Shown: positions 1 through 8,085, numbered from the stretch's first letter. The stretch: 64,000 nt of DNA from Rhizobiaceae bacterium (GCA_017640615.1 JAEPQK010000006.1:124001-188000), one strand, 5' to 3'. Notes: a model not told the origin generated them from the sequence alone. Numbers and translations: made by a program.

Positions 1-169
1 CCTCGACCAGGGCTTCGGTGAGGACGCGATAGGGCTGCCAGCCGCGACCGAGAAGAATGTTCGTGCCTTCTTCGATCTCTTCCTTGAGGCCATCGTAAAG
101 ATCGTCGTGCATCTGAAGAACGAGGTCTTCGTCGTTCAGTTCGGACAGGATGATCTCATCGTCAGACAT
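1..169 (-). CDS. Corrinoid (B12-binding) methyltransferase partner protein, N-terminal part only
   Basis: Only the first 56 residues lie in the window; the gene runs off the left edge. The start ATG is read on the minus strand from 169, with a GGGGA ribosome-binding site about 6 bases upstream. The visible part has an acidic N-terminus and the stretch EEGTNILLGRGWQPYRVLTE, which resembles the helical cap domain of cobalamin-binding proteins that partner MttB-type methyltransferases. The cobalamin ligand motif DxHxxG would lie outside the window, so it cannot be checked. It is divergent from an MttB-family gene, the usual enzyme partner: MttB moves a methyl group from a quaternary amine to the cobalt of this protein. 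The call rests on the short N-terminus plus context. Confidence 0.72.
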   Translation of the reverse strand, partial: MSDDEIILSELNDEDLVLQMHDDLYDGLKEEIEEGTNILLGRGWQPYRVLTEALVE

Positions 170-260
170 ATCAAATCCCCGGAGCTACCGTATCTTCAGG
201 TGGCCGCAGCGTAATGCGCAACAGCTTCATAGTCTTCACCGCAGGTATTGCCATAGCCGA

Positions 261-278
261 TTTGCGACCTGGCGCAAA
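261..278. promoter_or_regulatory. Inverted repeat between corrinoid protein and MttB-1 genes
   Basis: TTTGCG at 261-266 and CGCAAA at 273-278 form a perfect 6-bp inverted repeat with a 6-bp spacer, inside the 261-bp divergent region 170-430. A looser related copy (TTTGCGAC followed by CTGGCGCA) starts near 329. This is a candidate operator for a regulator shared by both genes. Nothing else in the divergent region was recognised. The regulator is unknown; the XRE protein at 7108-7947 is one candidate. Confidence 0.35.
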
Positions 279-430
279 AGGAAAGCGACTGAAATGCCTT
301 AGCATGCATCCGCTGGCGCTTGGCTGGTTTGCGACACCTTCTGGCGCAGCCGAGCCGTTTCGGACATGCTTGTCGGCTACAAACTCGCCGAAATGCCGCG
401 ATTTGCGGCGCGTTGGCATGGGAAAGAGCG

Positions 431-2008
431 ATGGAAGACGATCTCGCGCAAATTCAGGAACCTGCGGCAGCGTCGGGACGCCGGGGACGTGGAGACCGCG
501 GTGGCGCGTCGGCCAGACGCGCGGCCCGCACCAGCGGCCAACGCGTTCAACTCTCCTATATTCGTCGAGTGCGCCCGCCTTATGAGGTGCTGGACGAAGA
601 AGGCCTGTCGGTCATTGAAGCCAACGCCGATACGGTACTTGAGGAAATCGGCATCGAGTTTCGCGATGACGCGGAGGCGTTGGCTCTGTGGAAAGAGGCC
701 GGAGCGGACGTGCAGGGCGAGCGCGTGCATTTCCCGAAAGGGCTTTGCCGCGAGTTGCTGAAGACAGCGCCGTCAACCTTCACCCAGCATGCCCGCAATC
801 CCGAACGTTCCGTCCAAATTGGTGGCAATGCCACCGTTTTCGCACCCGTCTACGGGCCACCCTTCGTGCGCGATCTGGACCATCAGCGCCGCTACGCCAC
901 GATCGAGGATTTCCGCAATTTCGTGAAGCTCGCCTACATGGCGCCCTCGATCCACCATTCGGGCGGCACGGTGTGTGAGCCGGTCGATATTCCGGTCAAC
1001 AAACGCCATCTCGATATGGTGTTTTCGCATATGCGTTATTCCGACAAGCCTTTCATGGGCTCGGTAACGGCGCCGGAGCGCGCGGAAGATACGGTCGCGA
1101 TGTGCCGCATCCTGTTCGGCGACCAGTTTGTCGACGAGAACACGGTCGTCATCAATCTGATCAACGCCAATTCGCCCATGGTGTTCGATGAAACCATGCT
1201 GGGCGCGGCGAAGGTCTATGCGCGTGCCAATCAGGCCACCATCATCACGCCGTTCATCCTGGCGGGCGCCATGAGCCCGGTCACGGTTGCAGGGACGCTT
1301 ACGCAGGTGCTCGCCGAAGTGCTGGCAGGTGCTGCGTTCACGCAGTTGGTGCGGCCAGGGGCGCCGGTGGTCTTCGGCACCTTCGCGTCCTCTATTTCCA
1401 TGCAGTCAGGCGCGCCCACTTTCGGCACGCCCGAACCGTCGCTCGTGTCTTACGGGGCAGGGCAGTTGGCGCGCCGCGCGGGACTGCCGTTCCGCACCGG
1501 CGGTTCGCTGACCGCCTCCAAGGTGGCCGATGCTCAAGCCGCATATGAAAGCGCGAACACGATCAACTCGACGATGTTCGGCGGCGCGAATTTCGTGCTC
1601 CACTCTGCCGGCTGGCTCGAAGGCGGGCTTGTTTCCTGCTTTGAGAAATTCATGATGGATATCGACCAGCTTGGCATGCAGCAGCGCATGACGGAGCCGC
1701 TCGACCTCAGCGAAAACGGCCAGGCCATGGACGCTATTCGCGAAGTGGGGCCGGGCAGCCACTATCTCGGTTGTGCCCACACGCAAGCCAATTTCCAGAC
1801 CGCGTTTTATCGCTCCAACATTGCTGACAACAATTCATTCGAGCAGTGGCAGGCCGAGGGCGGCAAGACTGCGCGTCAACGCGCCAATGAGATCGCGCGG
1901 CAGTGGCTGGAAAGCTACGAGGCGCCCGGGCTCGATCGCGGCATCGAAGAAGGGCTGCAGGATTTCATCGCCAAGAAAAAGGAATCCATGCCCGACGCCT
2001 TCACTTGA
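431..2008 (+). CDS. Trimethylamine/quaternary-amine methyltransferase family protein, MttB-like (copy 1)
   Basis: 525 residues, the normal length for the MttB superfamily. The ATG at 431 is preferred because GGAAAGA lies just upstream; a longer reading from 320 adds unrelated sequence. There is no in-frame amber codon, so this is a non-pyrrolysine member, the branch that in anaerobes includes glycine betaine, proline betaine and carnitine methyltransferases acting on a corrinoid protein. Residues about 10-35 are Arg/Gly-rich and look disordered; the TIM-barrel follows, with HSAGWLEGGL near residue 395 shared with copy 2 (15781-17352). It is divergent from a corrinoid protein gene and followed after 91 bases by a cobalamin-type ferredoxin protein, which supports a methyl-transfer role. 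The substrate cannot be read from sequence; glycine betaine or another betaine is the best guess. Confidence 0.88.
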   Translation: MEDDLAQIQEPAAASGRRGRGDRGGASARRAARTSGQRVQLSYIRRVRPPYEVLDEEGLSVIEANADTVLEEIGIEFRDDAEALALWKEAGADVQGERVHFPKGLCRELLKTAPSTFTQHARNPERSVQIGGNATVFAPVYGPPFVRDLDHQRRYATIEDFRNFVKLAYMAPSIHHSGGTVCEPVDIPVNKRHLDMVFSHMRYSDKPFMGSVTAPERAEDTVAMCRILFGDQFVDENTVVINLINANSPMVFDETMLGAAKVYARANQATIITPFILAGAMSPVTVAGTLTQVLAEVLAGAAFTQLVRPGAPVVFGTFASSISMQSGAPTFGTPEPSLVSYGAGQLARRAGLPFRTGGSLTASKVADAQAAYESANTINSTMFGGANFVLHSAGWLEGGLVSCFEKFMMDIDQLGMQQRMTEPLDLSENGQAMDAIREVGPGSHYLGCAHTQANFQTAFYRSNIADNNSFEQWQAEGGKTARQRANEIARQWLESYEAPGLDRGIEEGLQDFIAKKKESMPDAFT

Positions 2009-2099
2009 AGGGAGCCCGCTTCAGGCCGGGCTAAAGTGGCCGACATTATTCACAAGGAAGTCTGGCGCTCCGTGCGTGATCCGGGCCGCCAGTAGCGAT

Positions 2100-2768
2100 A
2101 TGGTTGAAATTCCGCTCGATAAGCTCGCAGCGGCGCTTGCGCCGCACGGGCTTATCTTGAGGGGCGGCTTCGAATTCGGCGAAAACGACGAACTGTCCGG
2201 CACGCTTGTTCTCGTCGGTTCGGCCGGCGACGGCTGGTGGCAGCCTTTTCAGGACTGGCTTTCGGAAGAAGGCAGGTCCACCGACAATCCGCTCGACAGC
2301 TGGACGCGTGAAATTGTTGGCGCACTGGCGGCTGACCATGGCGCGCGGCTAATCATGCCAAACGACCGGCCGTATGCGCCGTTTCAGCAATGGGCGATGC
2401 GAGCGGAATGGCTGCGCGCTTCTCCACTCGGCATTCTTATGCATCCTGAATACGGCCTCTGGCACAGCTACCGCGCAGCGCTGTTGTTCGATGCGCCATT
2501 GCCTGATGCGATGATTCAAGCAGCTCACAATGTGATTCACGCATGCGATGCATGTGTCGGAAAACCTTGCCTGAATGCCTGTCCGGTCGGGGCGCATTCG
2601 CGCCGCGGCTTCGACTACGCTGGCTGTCTGGCGCATGTGCGCGGCGAAGCTGGCGAGGCTTGCCGTGCCGAAGGATGTTTCAGCCGCAATGCCTGTCCCG
2701 TCGGCATGGATTGGCGCTACCGGTCCGAGGTGCAGGCATTTCTGCAAACTGCCTTCGCGGGGCTTTGA
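2100..2768 (+). CDS. CblC/QueG-like domain plus dicluster ferredoxin; candidate corrinoid reductase
   Basis: 222 residues. The C-terminal 80 residues carry two cysteine groups, CDACVGKPCLNACPVG and CRAEGCFSRNACPVG, typical of a 4Fe-4S dicluster ferredoxin as in epoxyqueuosine reductase. The N-terminal 140 residues contain GILMHPEYGLWHSYRAALLF, which resembles the HPRFGGWFAIRG region of the cobalamin-processing protein MMACHC/CblC. Both relate to the nitroreductase-like fold of B12-dependent reductases. It follows the MttB-like gene on the same strand. Cob(I)alamin methyltransferases are inactivated by oxidation and need an ATP- or ferredoxin-driven reactivase, so the inference is that this protein reduces the neighbouring corrinoid protein. 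No clear ribosome-binding site precedes the ATG at 2100. The ferredoxin part is secure; the cobalamin role is a hypothesis. Confidence 0.6.
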   Translation: MVEIPLDKLAAALAPHGLILRGGFEFGENDELSGTLVLVGSAGDGWWQPFQDWLSEEGRSTDNPLDSWTREIVGALAADHGARLIMPNDRPYAPFQQWAMRAEWLRASPLGILMHPEYGLWHSYRAALLFDAPLPDAMIQAAHNVIHACDACVGKPCLNACPVGAHSRRGFDYAGCLAHVRGEAGEACRAEGCFSRNACPVGMDWRYRSEVQAFLQTAFAGL

Positions 2769-2771
2769 GGC

Positions 2772-3176
2772 TCAGTCCTCGACGTCGATATCGTAGCGCG
2801 ACAGCACGTCCGGGTGGATGAGGTTTGCGTGGACGGAGAGCAGGACCAGCTGCGCGTCAGGACCGTCACCTTCGGCAAGAGCCATCTCCATACGCTCTTC
2901 AACAAGCTGCCGCGCTTCAGGGCCGTTAGCACGCTCAAACGCTTCCGGGCCGGCAAGGCAGTAGGCGAAAAACGCGGCAACCAGCGCGTAGGATTCTGCC
3001 GGTGGTTCGGGCTCGCCGAAATGATCCTTCATCAGATTGACGATTGTGAGCTTTGCCGGCTCCGGCACGGTTGCCGGGTGCAGATCAGCCGCGCGAAGTG
3101 CTGCTTCGAGCTGCCGAAGATCGGATGAGCGTCCGAAAACGCCAAGAAAACCGAGGGAGGAGCGCCGTCTTGCCAT
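2772..3176 (-). CDS. Conserved hypothetical protein, 134 residues
   Basis: Not recognised. The protein starts MARRRSSLGFLGVFGRSSDL, is mostly helical by composition and ends in an acidic tail (SRYDIDVED). It has no signal peptide, membrane segment or metal motif. The ATG at 3176 is chosen because translation upstream of it becomes unlike a protein. It converges on the ferredoxin-type gene with only 3 bases between stops and is divergent from the ECF sigma factor gene, with 122 bases between. That spacer holds TTTCCG/CGGAAA (3231-3247), a 6-bp inverted repeat that could be an operator or leader hairpin. Confidence 0.6.
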   Translation of the reverse strand: MARRRSSLGFLGVFGRSSDLRQLEAALRAADLHPATVPEPAKLTIVNLMKDHFGEPEPPAESYALVAAFFAYCLAGPEAFERANGPEARQLVEERMEMALAEGDGPDAQLVLLSVHANLIHPDVLSRYDIDVED

Positions 3177-3298
3177 CGCGCATATGTCGGTGCTTTCGCT
3201 CGCGCCCGCAAGTGCGTGGGGCAGAGGCTGTTTCCGGCTGACGGAAAAAACTTCACACGACCCCAAGGATTGCCCACAAGGCACCGTCTAAGGGACAA

Positions 3299-3862
3299 AT
3301 GACGGCGATGATGCTGCAAGCAAAAGAGCCCGCCGACGGCGAATTAGCGGCGCAGGCAAGCGAAGGCGACAGGGGCGCGTTCAGCGAACTTGTCGGGCGG
3401 CATTATGATTTTGTCTACCGGGTCGCTTTCCGGTTCACAGGTCGGCGCGAAGACGCCGAGGACTTGGCGCAGGAAGTCTGCGCGCGTCTCGGCAAGGCGA
3501 TCCGCAGCTATCAGGGCGGCTCAGCCTTCACAACCTGGCTCTACGCCATCGTGGCGAATGCCTCGCGCGACTTTCTGCGCAAGCGTTCGCGCGAGGTCGG
3601 CCAGGCGCAGGCTTATCGCAGCCATGCGCTTCTCGAAAACGAAGCGGGTGCTGCCGACGAAGACCCGGCCGAAGAGCTATGGGCGGCGGTTCGGCAGCTG
3701 CCGGACAAACAATGCGAGGCGGTGACGCTGGTTTACGGCGAAGGGCTCAGCCACGCCGAAGCGGCGGAACTGATGGCAGTCGCTGAACCGACTGTCTCCT
3801 GGCACATCCACGAAGCAAAGAAACGGCTGAAGGCGCATCTCGCCACGGCCGGGGATGAATGA
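3299..3862 (+). CDS. RNA polymerase sigma factor, ECF (sigma-70) family
   Basis: 187 residues with the two ECF regions. Region 2 spans about residues 25-95 (YDFVYRVAFRFTGRREDAED, then TTWLYAIVANASRDFLRK). Region 4 spans about 125-180 (LPDKQCEAVTLVYGEGLSHA, then the helix-turn-helix around EPTVSWHIHEAKKRLKAHL). It would direct polymerase to a small stress regulon and probably its own promoter. The start has AGGGA upstream. Its stop overlaps the next start as ATGA, so it is translationally coupled to the VWA membrane protein, the position usually held by an anti-sigma factor gene. No C-terminal extension is present. Confidence 0.93.
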   Translation: MTAMMLQAKEPADGELAAQASEGDRGAFSELVGRHYDFVYRVAFRFTGRREDAEDLAQEVCARLGKAIRSYQGGSAFTTWLYAIVANASRDFLRKRSREVGQAQAYRSHALLENEAGAADEDPAEELWAAVRQLPDKQCEAVTLVYGEGLSHAEAAELMAVAEPTVSWHIHEAKKRLKAHLATAGDE

Positions 3863-5868
3863 CCATGTCTGACAAAGACGAATTCGACATCCTGAGGACA
3901 AGCGTTCCCGCGCCGCGCGACGAGGCCCGGCAGGCAGCGCTGCGCAGCGCGCTTGGCGCTTTCGACGAAAATTTTTCCACCGCACCCCAAGGATCGGCCG
4001 CCGCGCATCGTCAAAGCGGTCGAATGAACAAGCTTTGGAGTGCGATGATGCAAATGAAACTGAGTGCGACGCCGGCGGTTGCCGGGCTGCTGGTGCTCCC
4101 TGTCGCTGGCTATGCGACCTGGCAGCTCATGTCCGGCGGAACGTTCGGCATCGATCGCGAGGCTTCCGCCGAGAAGCCCGTTGTGGAAACCACGGCGCCG
4201 GCTTCCAGCAAACGTGAGGAGCCGCAGGAGCTTGCGGCGACTGAAGCCGAAGAGCGCGAGCGCTCTTTCTACGACACGCTCACGCAGGCGGAAGAGGCCG
4301 TCCAGGATATGAGCGGGCAAGTCGCGTCCTCCCCGCGACCGGCGCAGCCGTCACGGCTGTTGCGCTCGCCCGCCGGTGGCGAATCCAAGGTGATGGTCCT
4401 TCCGCCTGCGCCCGAGCCTGCCCCGGAACTGGCGGAAAACCGCGACCGCTTCCAGAGTTTCGAGACCAATCCGGTGCGCTCAGCGCTCGAGAGCCCGGTC
4501 TCGACCTTCTCAATCGACGTGGACACGGCGTCCTACGCATTCGTGCGGCGCTCGCTGAAGGAAGGATTTCTGCCCCAGCCCGACAATGTACGGGTGGAGG
4601 AGATGATCAATTACTTCCCCTATGATTGGGCAGGACCGGAAGACGCTTCCACGCCGTTCAACCCCACCGTTACGGTCATGCCGTCTCCCTGGAACGAGCA
4701 TACCAAGCTCATGCATGTCGCCATCAAGGGCTATGACGTGCAGCCGACCGAAAAACCGCAATCGAACCTGGTGTTCCTGATTGACACCTCGGGCTCCATG
4801 AACGCGCCGGACAAGCTGCCGCTGCTGAAATCGGCGTTCCGGCTGCTGGTGAACCAGCTCGGGGCAGACGACACCGTGTCGATCGTCACCTATGCCGGAA
4901 GTGCCGGCACCGTGCTTGAGCCGACCAAGGCGACCGAGCGCGCCAAGATACTGGCCGCACTCGATAATCTGGATGCAGGCGGGCGCACCGCGGGCGAAGA
5001 GGGCATTCGCGAGGCCTACCGGCTTGCCGAGCAGTCCTTCGTGGACGGCGGCGTCAACCGCGTGATGCTGGCGACCGACGGCGACTTCAATGTTGGCCAG
5101 ACGAGCGACGAGGATTTGAAGACATTGATCGAGGACAAGCGCGAGAGCGGTGTGTTTCTGTCGGTGTTCGGTTTCGGTCGCGGCAACCTCAACGACCAGC
5201 TGATGCAGACGATTGTCCAGAACGGCAACGGCACGGCGGCCTATATCGACACACTGGCGGAAGCCGAGAAGACGCTGGTGGAGGAGGCGGGTTCCACGCT
5301 CTTCCCGATCGCAAAGGATGTGAAGATTCAGGTCGAGTTCAACCCGCAGATGGTCTCCGAATACAGGCTGATCGGCTACGAGACGCGGGCACTCAACCGC
5401 GAGGATTTCAACAATGACCGCGTGGATGCCGGCGAGATTGGTTCCGGCCACTCGGTGACGGCGATCTACGAAATCACGCCGAAAGGCAGCCCTGCGGAGA
5501 TGATCGACGATTTGCGCTATGGCGAGGAACGGCCTGCTGCACCGGAAGGCACCGCTCAGGATGGCGAGTACGCTTTCCTGAAGCTGCGCTACAAGGCGCT
5601 CGACAGCGACACCTCGAAGCTGATCACCACGCCGGTGACGGCAGAAAACGAGATCGCTTCGTTCGACGCTGCCAGCACCGACCAGCGCTTTTCGGTTGCC
5701 GTCGCTGCCTTCGGCCAGAAGCTGCGCAAGGCCGATGCGACTGCCGGCCTGAACTATGACGAGATCATGCGAATTGCCACCGCTGCCCGTGGGTCCGACC
5801 CGTTTGGTTATCGGGCGGAGTTCCTTTCGATGGTGCGCCTTGCCTCGGCGCTCGGCGAAAGGCGGTAG
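3859..5868 (+). CDS. Membrane VWA-domain protein (YfbK-like), possible anti-sigma factor
   Basis: 669 residues. Residues 1-65 are polar and probably cytoplasmic. About 69-91 is one hydrophobic segment. A Pro/Ala/Glu-rich linker follows, then the YfbK-type N-domain (NPVRSALESPVSTFSIDVDT, about 205-275), a VWA domain with the MIDAS motif DTSGSM at 309-314, and the C-terminal domain found in this family. The periplasmic VWA part would bind a protein ligand through a metal ion. Coupling to the sigma factor by the ATGA overlap, together with the short cytoplasmic head (TSVPAPRDEARQAALRSALG), suggests the head holds the sigma factor at the membrane. That role is inferred; the VWA assignment is firm. 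Confidence 0.9.
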   Translation: MTMSDKDEFDILRTSVPAPRDEARQAALRSALGAFDENFSTAPQGSAAAHRQSGRMNKLWSAMMQMKLSATPAVAGLLVLPVAGYATWQLMSGGTFGIDREASAEKPVVETTAPASSKREEPQELAATEAEERERSFYDTLTQAEEAVQDMSGQVASSPRPAQPSRLLRSPAGGESKVMVLPPAPEPAPELAENRDRFQSFETNPVRSALESPVSTFSIDVDTASYAFVRRSLKEGFLPQPDNVRVEEMINYFPYDWAGPEDASTPFNPTVTVMPSPWNEHTKLMHVAIKGYDVQPTEKPQSNLVFLIDTSGSMNAPDKLPLLKSAFRLLVNQLGADDTVSIVTYAGSAGTVLEPTKATERAKILAALDNLDAGGRTAGEEGIREAYRLAEQSFVDGGVNRVMLATDGDFNVGQTSDEDLKTLIEDKRESGVFLSVFGFGRGNLNDQLMQTIVQNGNGTAAYIDTLAEAEKTLVEEAGSTLFPIAKDVKIQVEFNPQMVSEYRLIGYETRALNREDFNNDRVDAGEIGSGHSVTAIYEITPKGSPAEMIDDLRYGEERPAAPEGTAQDGEYAFLKLRYKALDSDTSKLITTPVTAENEIASFDAASTDQRFSVAVAAFGQKLRKADATAGLNYDEIMRIATAARGSDPFGYRAEFLSMVRLASALGERR

Positions 5869-5940
5869 TGGCAATGATGCGGGCGTGCGGGCTCCTCTGG
5901 CTCTGAAACCGCGCTCCCGCTTACTGGGCGGGTGAGGCAG

Positions 5941-5969
5941 GCCGGCGGGTTCGTCCCGCCGGCCTTTTT
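5941..5969 (+). terminator. Rho-independent terminator after the sigma/VWA operon
   Basis: A 9-bp perfect stem GCCGGCGGG (5941-5949) / CCCGCCGGC (5955-5963) with a 5-base loop is followed by CTTTTT. It sits 72 bases after the VWA stop and closes the sigma-VWA transcript before the convergent bmt gene. Confidence 0.85.
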
Positions 5970-5991
5970 CGATGCCTAGATTGTCCCGGAG

Positions 5992-7014
5992 CTAGCCCCG
6001 TGCGCGGCGGCGTTCGCGGCGCGGTGCGCCGGCGGCATCAGCGCCGCTTTCGCTGGCGAGCTTGTTGCGCATCGGGCCGATGCGGCTGGTGATTTCTGCC
6101 ACGGTCGGGCGCATGGCGCGACTGTGTTCGTCGAGTGCAACGCGCATCGCTTTCAGATGCTCGAAGGACGTGCCGCAGCAGCCGCCGATGATCTTCGCGC
6201 CGGAATCGACCGCGAGGCGGACATAGTCAGCCATCAGTTCAGGCGTGCCAGAATAGTGAATCTCGGTGCCACGGAATTCGGGAATGCCGCAATTGCCTTT
6301 GACGATGATTGTGGCGTCTGCCTTGGCATCGCTCATGTCGATCAGCGAAGCCAGAATGTCGGAGGCACCGACGCCGCAATTGGCGCCGACGGCTACCGGC
6401 GCTTCGTCGAGCCCCTCGGTGACGCCATGAATGTCCTTCGGATGCAGGCCCATCATTGTGCGGCCGGCGGTGTCGAAAGAGGCCGTAAATGTGTAGGGCA
6501 TGCCGACCTGGATTGCGGCCTGCGCCGCTGCCTTGATCTCGTCGGGCGATGACATCGTCTCAACCCAGATCACATCAGCGCCGCCGGCTTTCAGACCTTC
6601 AATCTGCTCTGCAAATGCCTCGGCGGCTTCCTCAAAAGTGAGCGCGCCGAGCGGCACCAGGAGCTCGCCTGTCGGGCCTACGGATCCCGCTACGATCACT
6701 TCGCGGCCGGTGGAGGCGACAACCGCGCGGGCAATCTCCGCCGCCTTCTTGTTCAGCTCGAAAACCCGATCCTGAGCGTCATGCAGCTTGAGCCGGTGGC
6801 GCGTGCCGCCAAAGGAATTGGTGAGAATGATGTCCGAGCCTGCATCGACAAAGCCCTGATGGAGCGCGGTCACCTTTTCGGGCGCGCTCTCGTTCCACAA
6901 CTCGGGCGCTTCGCCGGATTCGAGCCCCATGGCAAACAGATTGGTGCCAGTGGCGCCATCGGCGAGGAGAACGCCCTTCTTTTCCAGAAGCGCGTCGATC
7001 GGATTGTGCATCAT
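5992..7014 (-). CDS. bmt: Betaine--homocysteine S-methyltransferase
   Basis: 340 residues from the ATG at 7014; a second ATG follows directly at 7011. Upstream GAGAG fits as a ribosome-binding site, and an in-frame TTG further out is unlikely. It is a homocysteine S-methyltransferase-fold TIM barrel with the zinc ligands in place: Cys213 (GANCGVG) and Cys279-Cys280 (GGCCGT). In rhizobia this protein transfers a methyl group from glycine betaine to homocysteine, giving dimethylglycine and methionine. Dimethylglycine dehydrogenase (13148-15721) could take the product onward. A palindrome of methionine-regulon type lies just upstream (7043-7064). The C-terminus has a basic Arg-rich tail (PRRERRRARG). 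A MetH-type homocysteine methyltransferase domain acting with a corrinoid protein is the alternative reading. Confidence 0.85.
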   Translation of the reverse strand: MMHNPIDALLEKKGVLLADGATGTNLFAMGLESGEAPELWNESAPEKVTALHQGFVDAGSDIILTNSFGGTRHRLKLHDAQDRVFELNKKAAEIARAVVASTGREVIVAGSVGPTGELLVPLGALTFEEAAEAFAEQIEGLKAGGADVIWVETMSSPDEIKAAAQAAIQVGMPYTFTASFDTAGRTMMGLHPKDIHGVTEGLDEAPVAVGANCGVGASDILASLIDMSDAKADATIIVKGNCGIPEFRGTEIHYSGTPELMADYVRLAVDSGAKIIGGCCGTSFEHLKAMRVALDEHSRAMRPTVAEITSRIGPMRNKLASESGADAAGAPRRERRRARG

Positions 7015-7042
7015 GCGAACTCTCAAGCTTGGATCGAATAAC

Positions 7043-7064
7043 GATATAAAGAAGTCTTTATATC
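7043..7064 (-). promoter_or_regulatory. SahR-like palindromic operator upstream of bmt
   Basis: GATATAAAGA (7043-7052) and TCTTTATATC (7055-7064) are perfect 10-bp inverted arms around a 2-base centre, 28 bases before the bmt start. The AT-rich ATAAAGA/TCTTTAT architecture resembles, from memory, the sites predicted for the S-adenosylhomocysteine-responsive ArsR-family repressor SahR in Alphaproteobacteria. The arms stand out in a GC-rich background. No SahR gene lies in the window. Confidence 0.7.
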
Positions 7065-7107
7065 TGTCAATGCGCTTGAGGTGGGGAACTGGGCGTTTTG
7101 CGACGCT

Positions 7108-7947
7108 CTAAACCGACCGCGCCAAAGCACGTGCATGGGCCGCGGCCTCATGCGCATTCACCACGGCAGCACGGATCAGATTGTCGAAATGGCGGGTCAG
7201 GGTGCGGACGGGTTCGGTCGCGTTGAGCACGAGATAGATGTCGCCGACATAAATCGCCGCGCGCTGCAGCCCGAAGATCGTGTAGGGGATCGAATAGCGC
7301 TGGCGGCCGTCATAGAGATAGAGCCGGAAGGTCGGGTAGAGGTCGTCTATAAGCTCAGCCATGTGATCGAGCTGGCGTTTGCGCGCCGCTTCCGGCAACC
7401 CCGACCAGATGCCGTTTCCGCGCGCGAAAATCTCGATCATGTGAACCGGCATGCAGACCTCCATGTCGGTCTCGGGCAGGCGGTTGTATTCCAACCGGTA
7501 CTTCGCCTCCTTGGTCTGGGCTTCGGGGCTACGGTTGGTGATGCCGGCTTCGTAGTCGATCAGCTCCTGTGTGCGCAGCAGGTCGGGAAACCCAGCCGGA
7601 ACGTAGCGGATCTTCGTGCCCACAGCCTCGGCATGCCAGCGCGCCAGCAGCGTGCGTTCGATATCGCCGGAGCCTTCTTCTATCTCCAGGCTGGCGCGGA
7701 TTTCTCCGGTTACACCTTCGTCCTGGCTGAGGCCCAGCAGCCAGTCGAGCGAAACCTTGTATTCGCTGGCGATATTGAGCAGCGTTTCGGCGCGGGGCAG
7801 GCGGGTCGAGGTGCCCGACAGAAGCTGGGAAAGTGCTGAACGGTCGATGCCGACGGCGGCTGCAAATGCCGACTGGTTGTCGCCGGAGCGCGCCAGCAAT
7901 GCGCGCAAGCGCTCGCGAAAGAGTGTCGAGAGGTCGCGTTTGTCCAT
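7108..7947 (-). CDS. XRE-family transcriptional regulator with C-terminal sensor-like domain
   Basis: 279 residues. An XRE/cro-type helix-turn-helix covers about residues 8-70 (NQSAFAAAVGIDRSALSQLL). The remaining 200 residues form an unknown domain containing PAGFPDLLRTQELIDYEAGI, loosely like effector domains of other XRE regulators. It is divergent from the desaturase-like gene with 182 bases between, where TGTCA half-sites occur (8056-8085). It therefore probably controls the desaturase/PhnD-like pair and perhaps neighbouring methylated-compound genes. The effector is unknown. Confidence 0.85.
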   Translation of the reverse strand: MDKRDLSTLFRERLRALLARSGDNQSAFAAAVGIDRSALSQLLSGTSTRLPRAETLLNIASEYKVSLDWLLGLSQDEGVTGEIRASLEIEEGSGDIERTLLARWHAEAVGTKIRYVPAGFPDLLRTQELIDYEAGITNRSPEAQTKEAKYRLEYNRLPETDMEVCMPVHMIEIFARGNGIWSGLPEAARKRQLDHMAELIDDLYPTFRLYLYDGRQRYSIPYTIFGLQRAAIYVGDIYLVLNATEPVRTLTRHFDNLIRAAVVNAHEAAAHARALARSV

Positions 7948-8055
7948 TAGAGCGTTGCCCGGCGCCTTGATTGTTCACTTTATGCAACAAATGCAGCGTT
8001 TGCGTCGCGAAATCAACGGATTCTGTGCATTGTCGCGTTGAGGTGGCAGCCGGCT

Positions 8056-8085
8056 ACTGACATTTCATTGTCAGGAATTGTCAGT
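8056..8085. promoter_or_regulatory. Three TGACA/TGTCA half-sites in the XRE-desaturase divergent region
   Basis: ACTGACA at 8056-8062, TGTCA at 8069-8073 and TGTCAGT at 8079-8085 form nested inverted repeats. The half-sites are spaced about one helical turn apart, 45 bases before the desaturase start. This pattern suits a dimeric or cooperative regulator; the divergent XRE protein is the obvious candidate. Assignment to that protein is inference. Confidence 0.5.

Noticed and set aside
431-2008. Pyrrolysine (in-frame amber) in the MttB-family genes
   Set aside because: Both copies are open throughout at normal length, so no UAG recoding is needed.
4510-5874. Long minus-strand reading frame opposite the VWA gene (454 codons)
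   Set aside because: It is the shadow of a well-supported gene in GC-rich DNA, with no recognisable motif.
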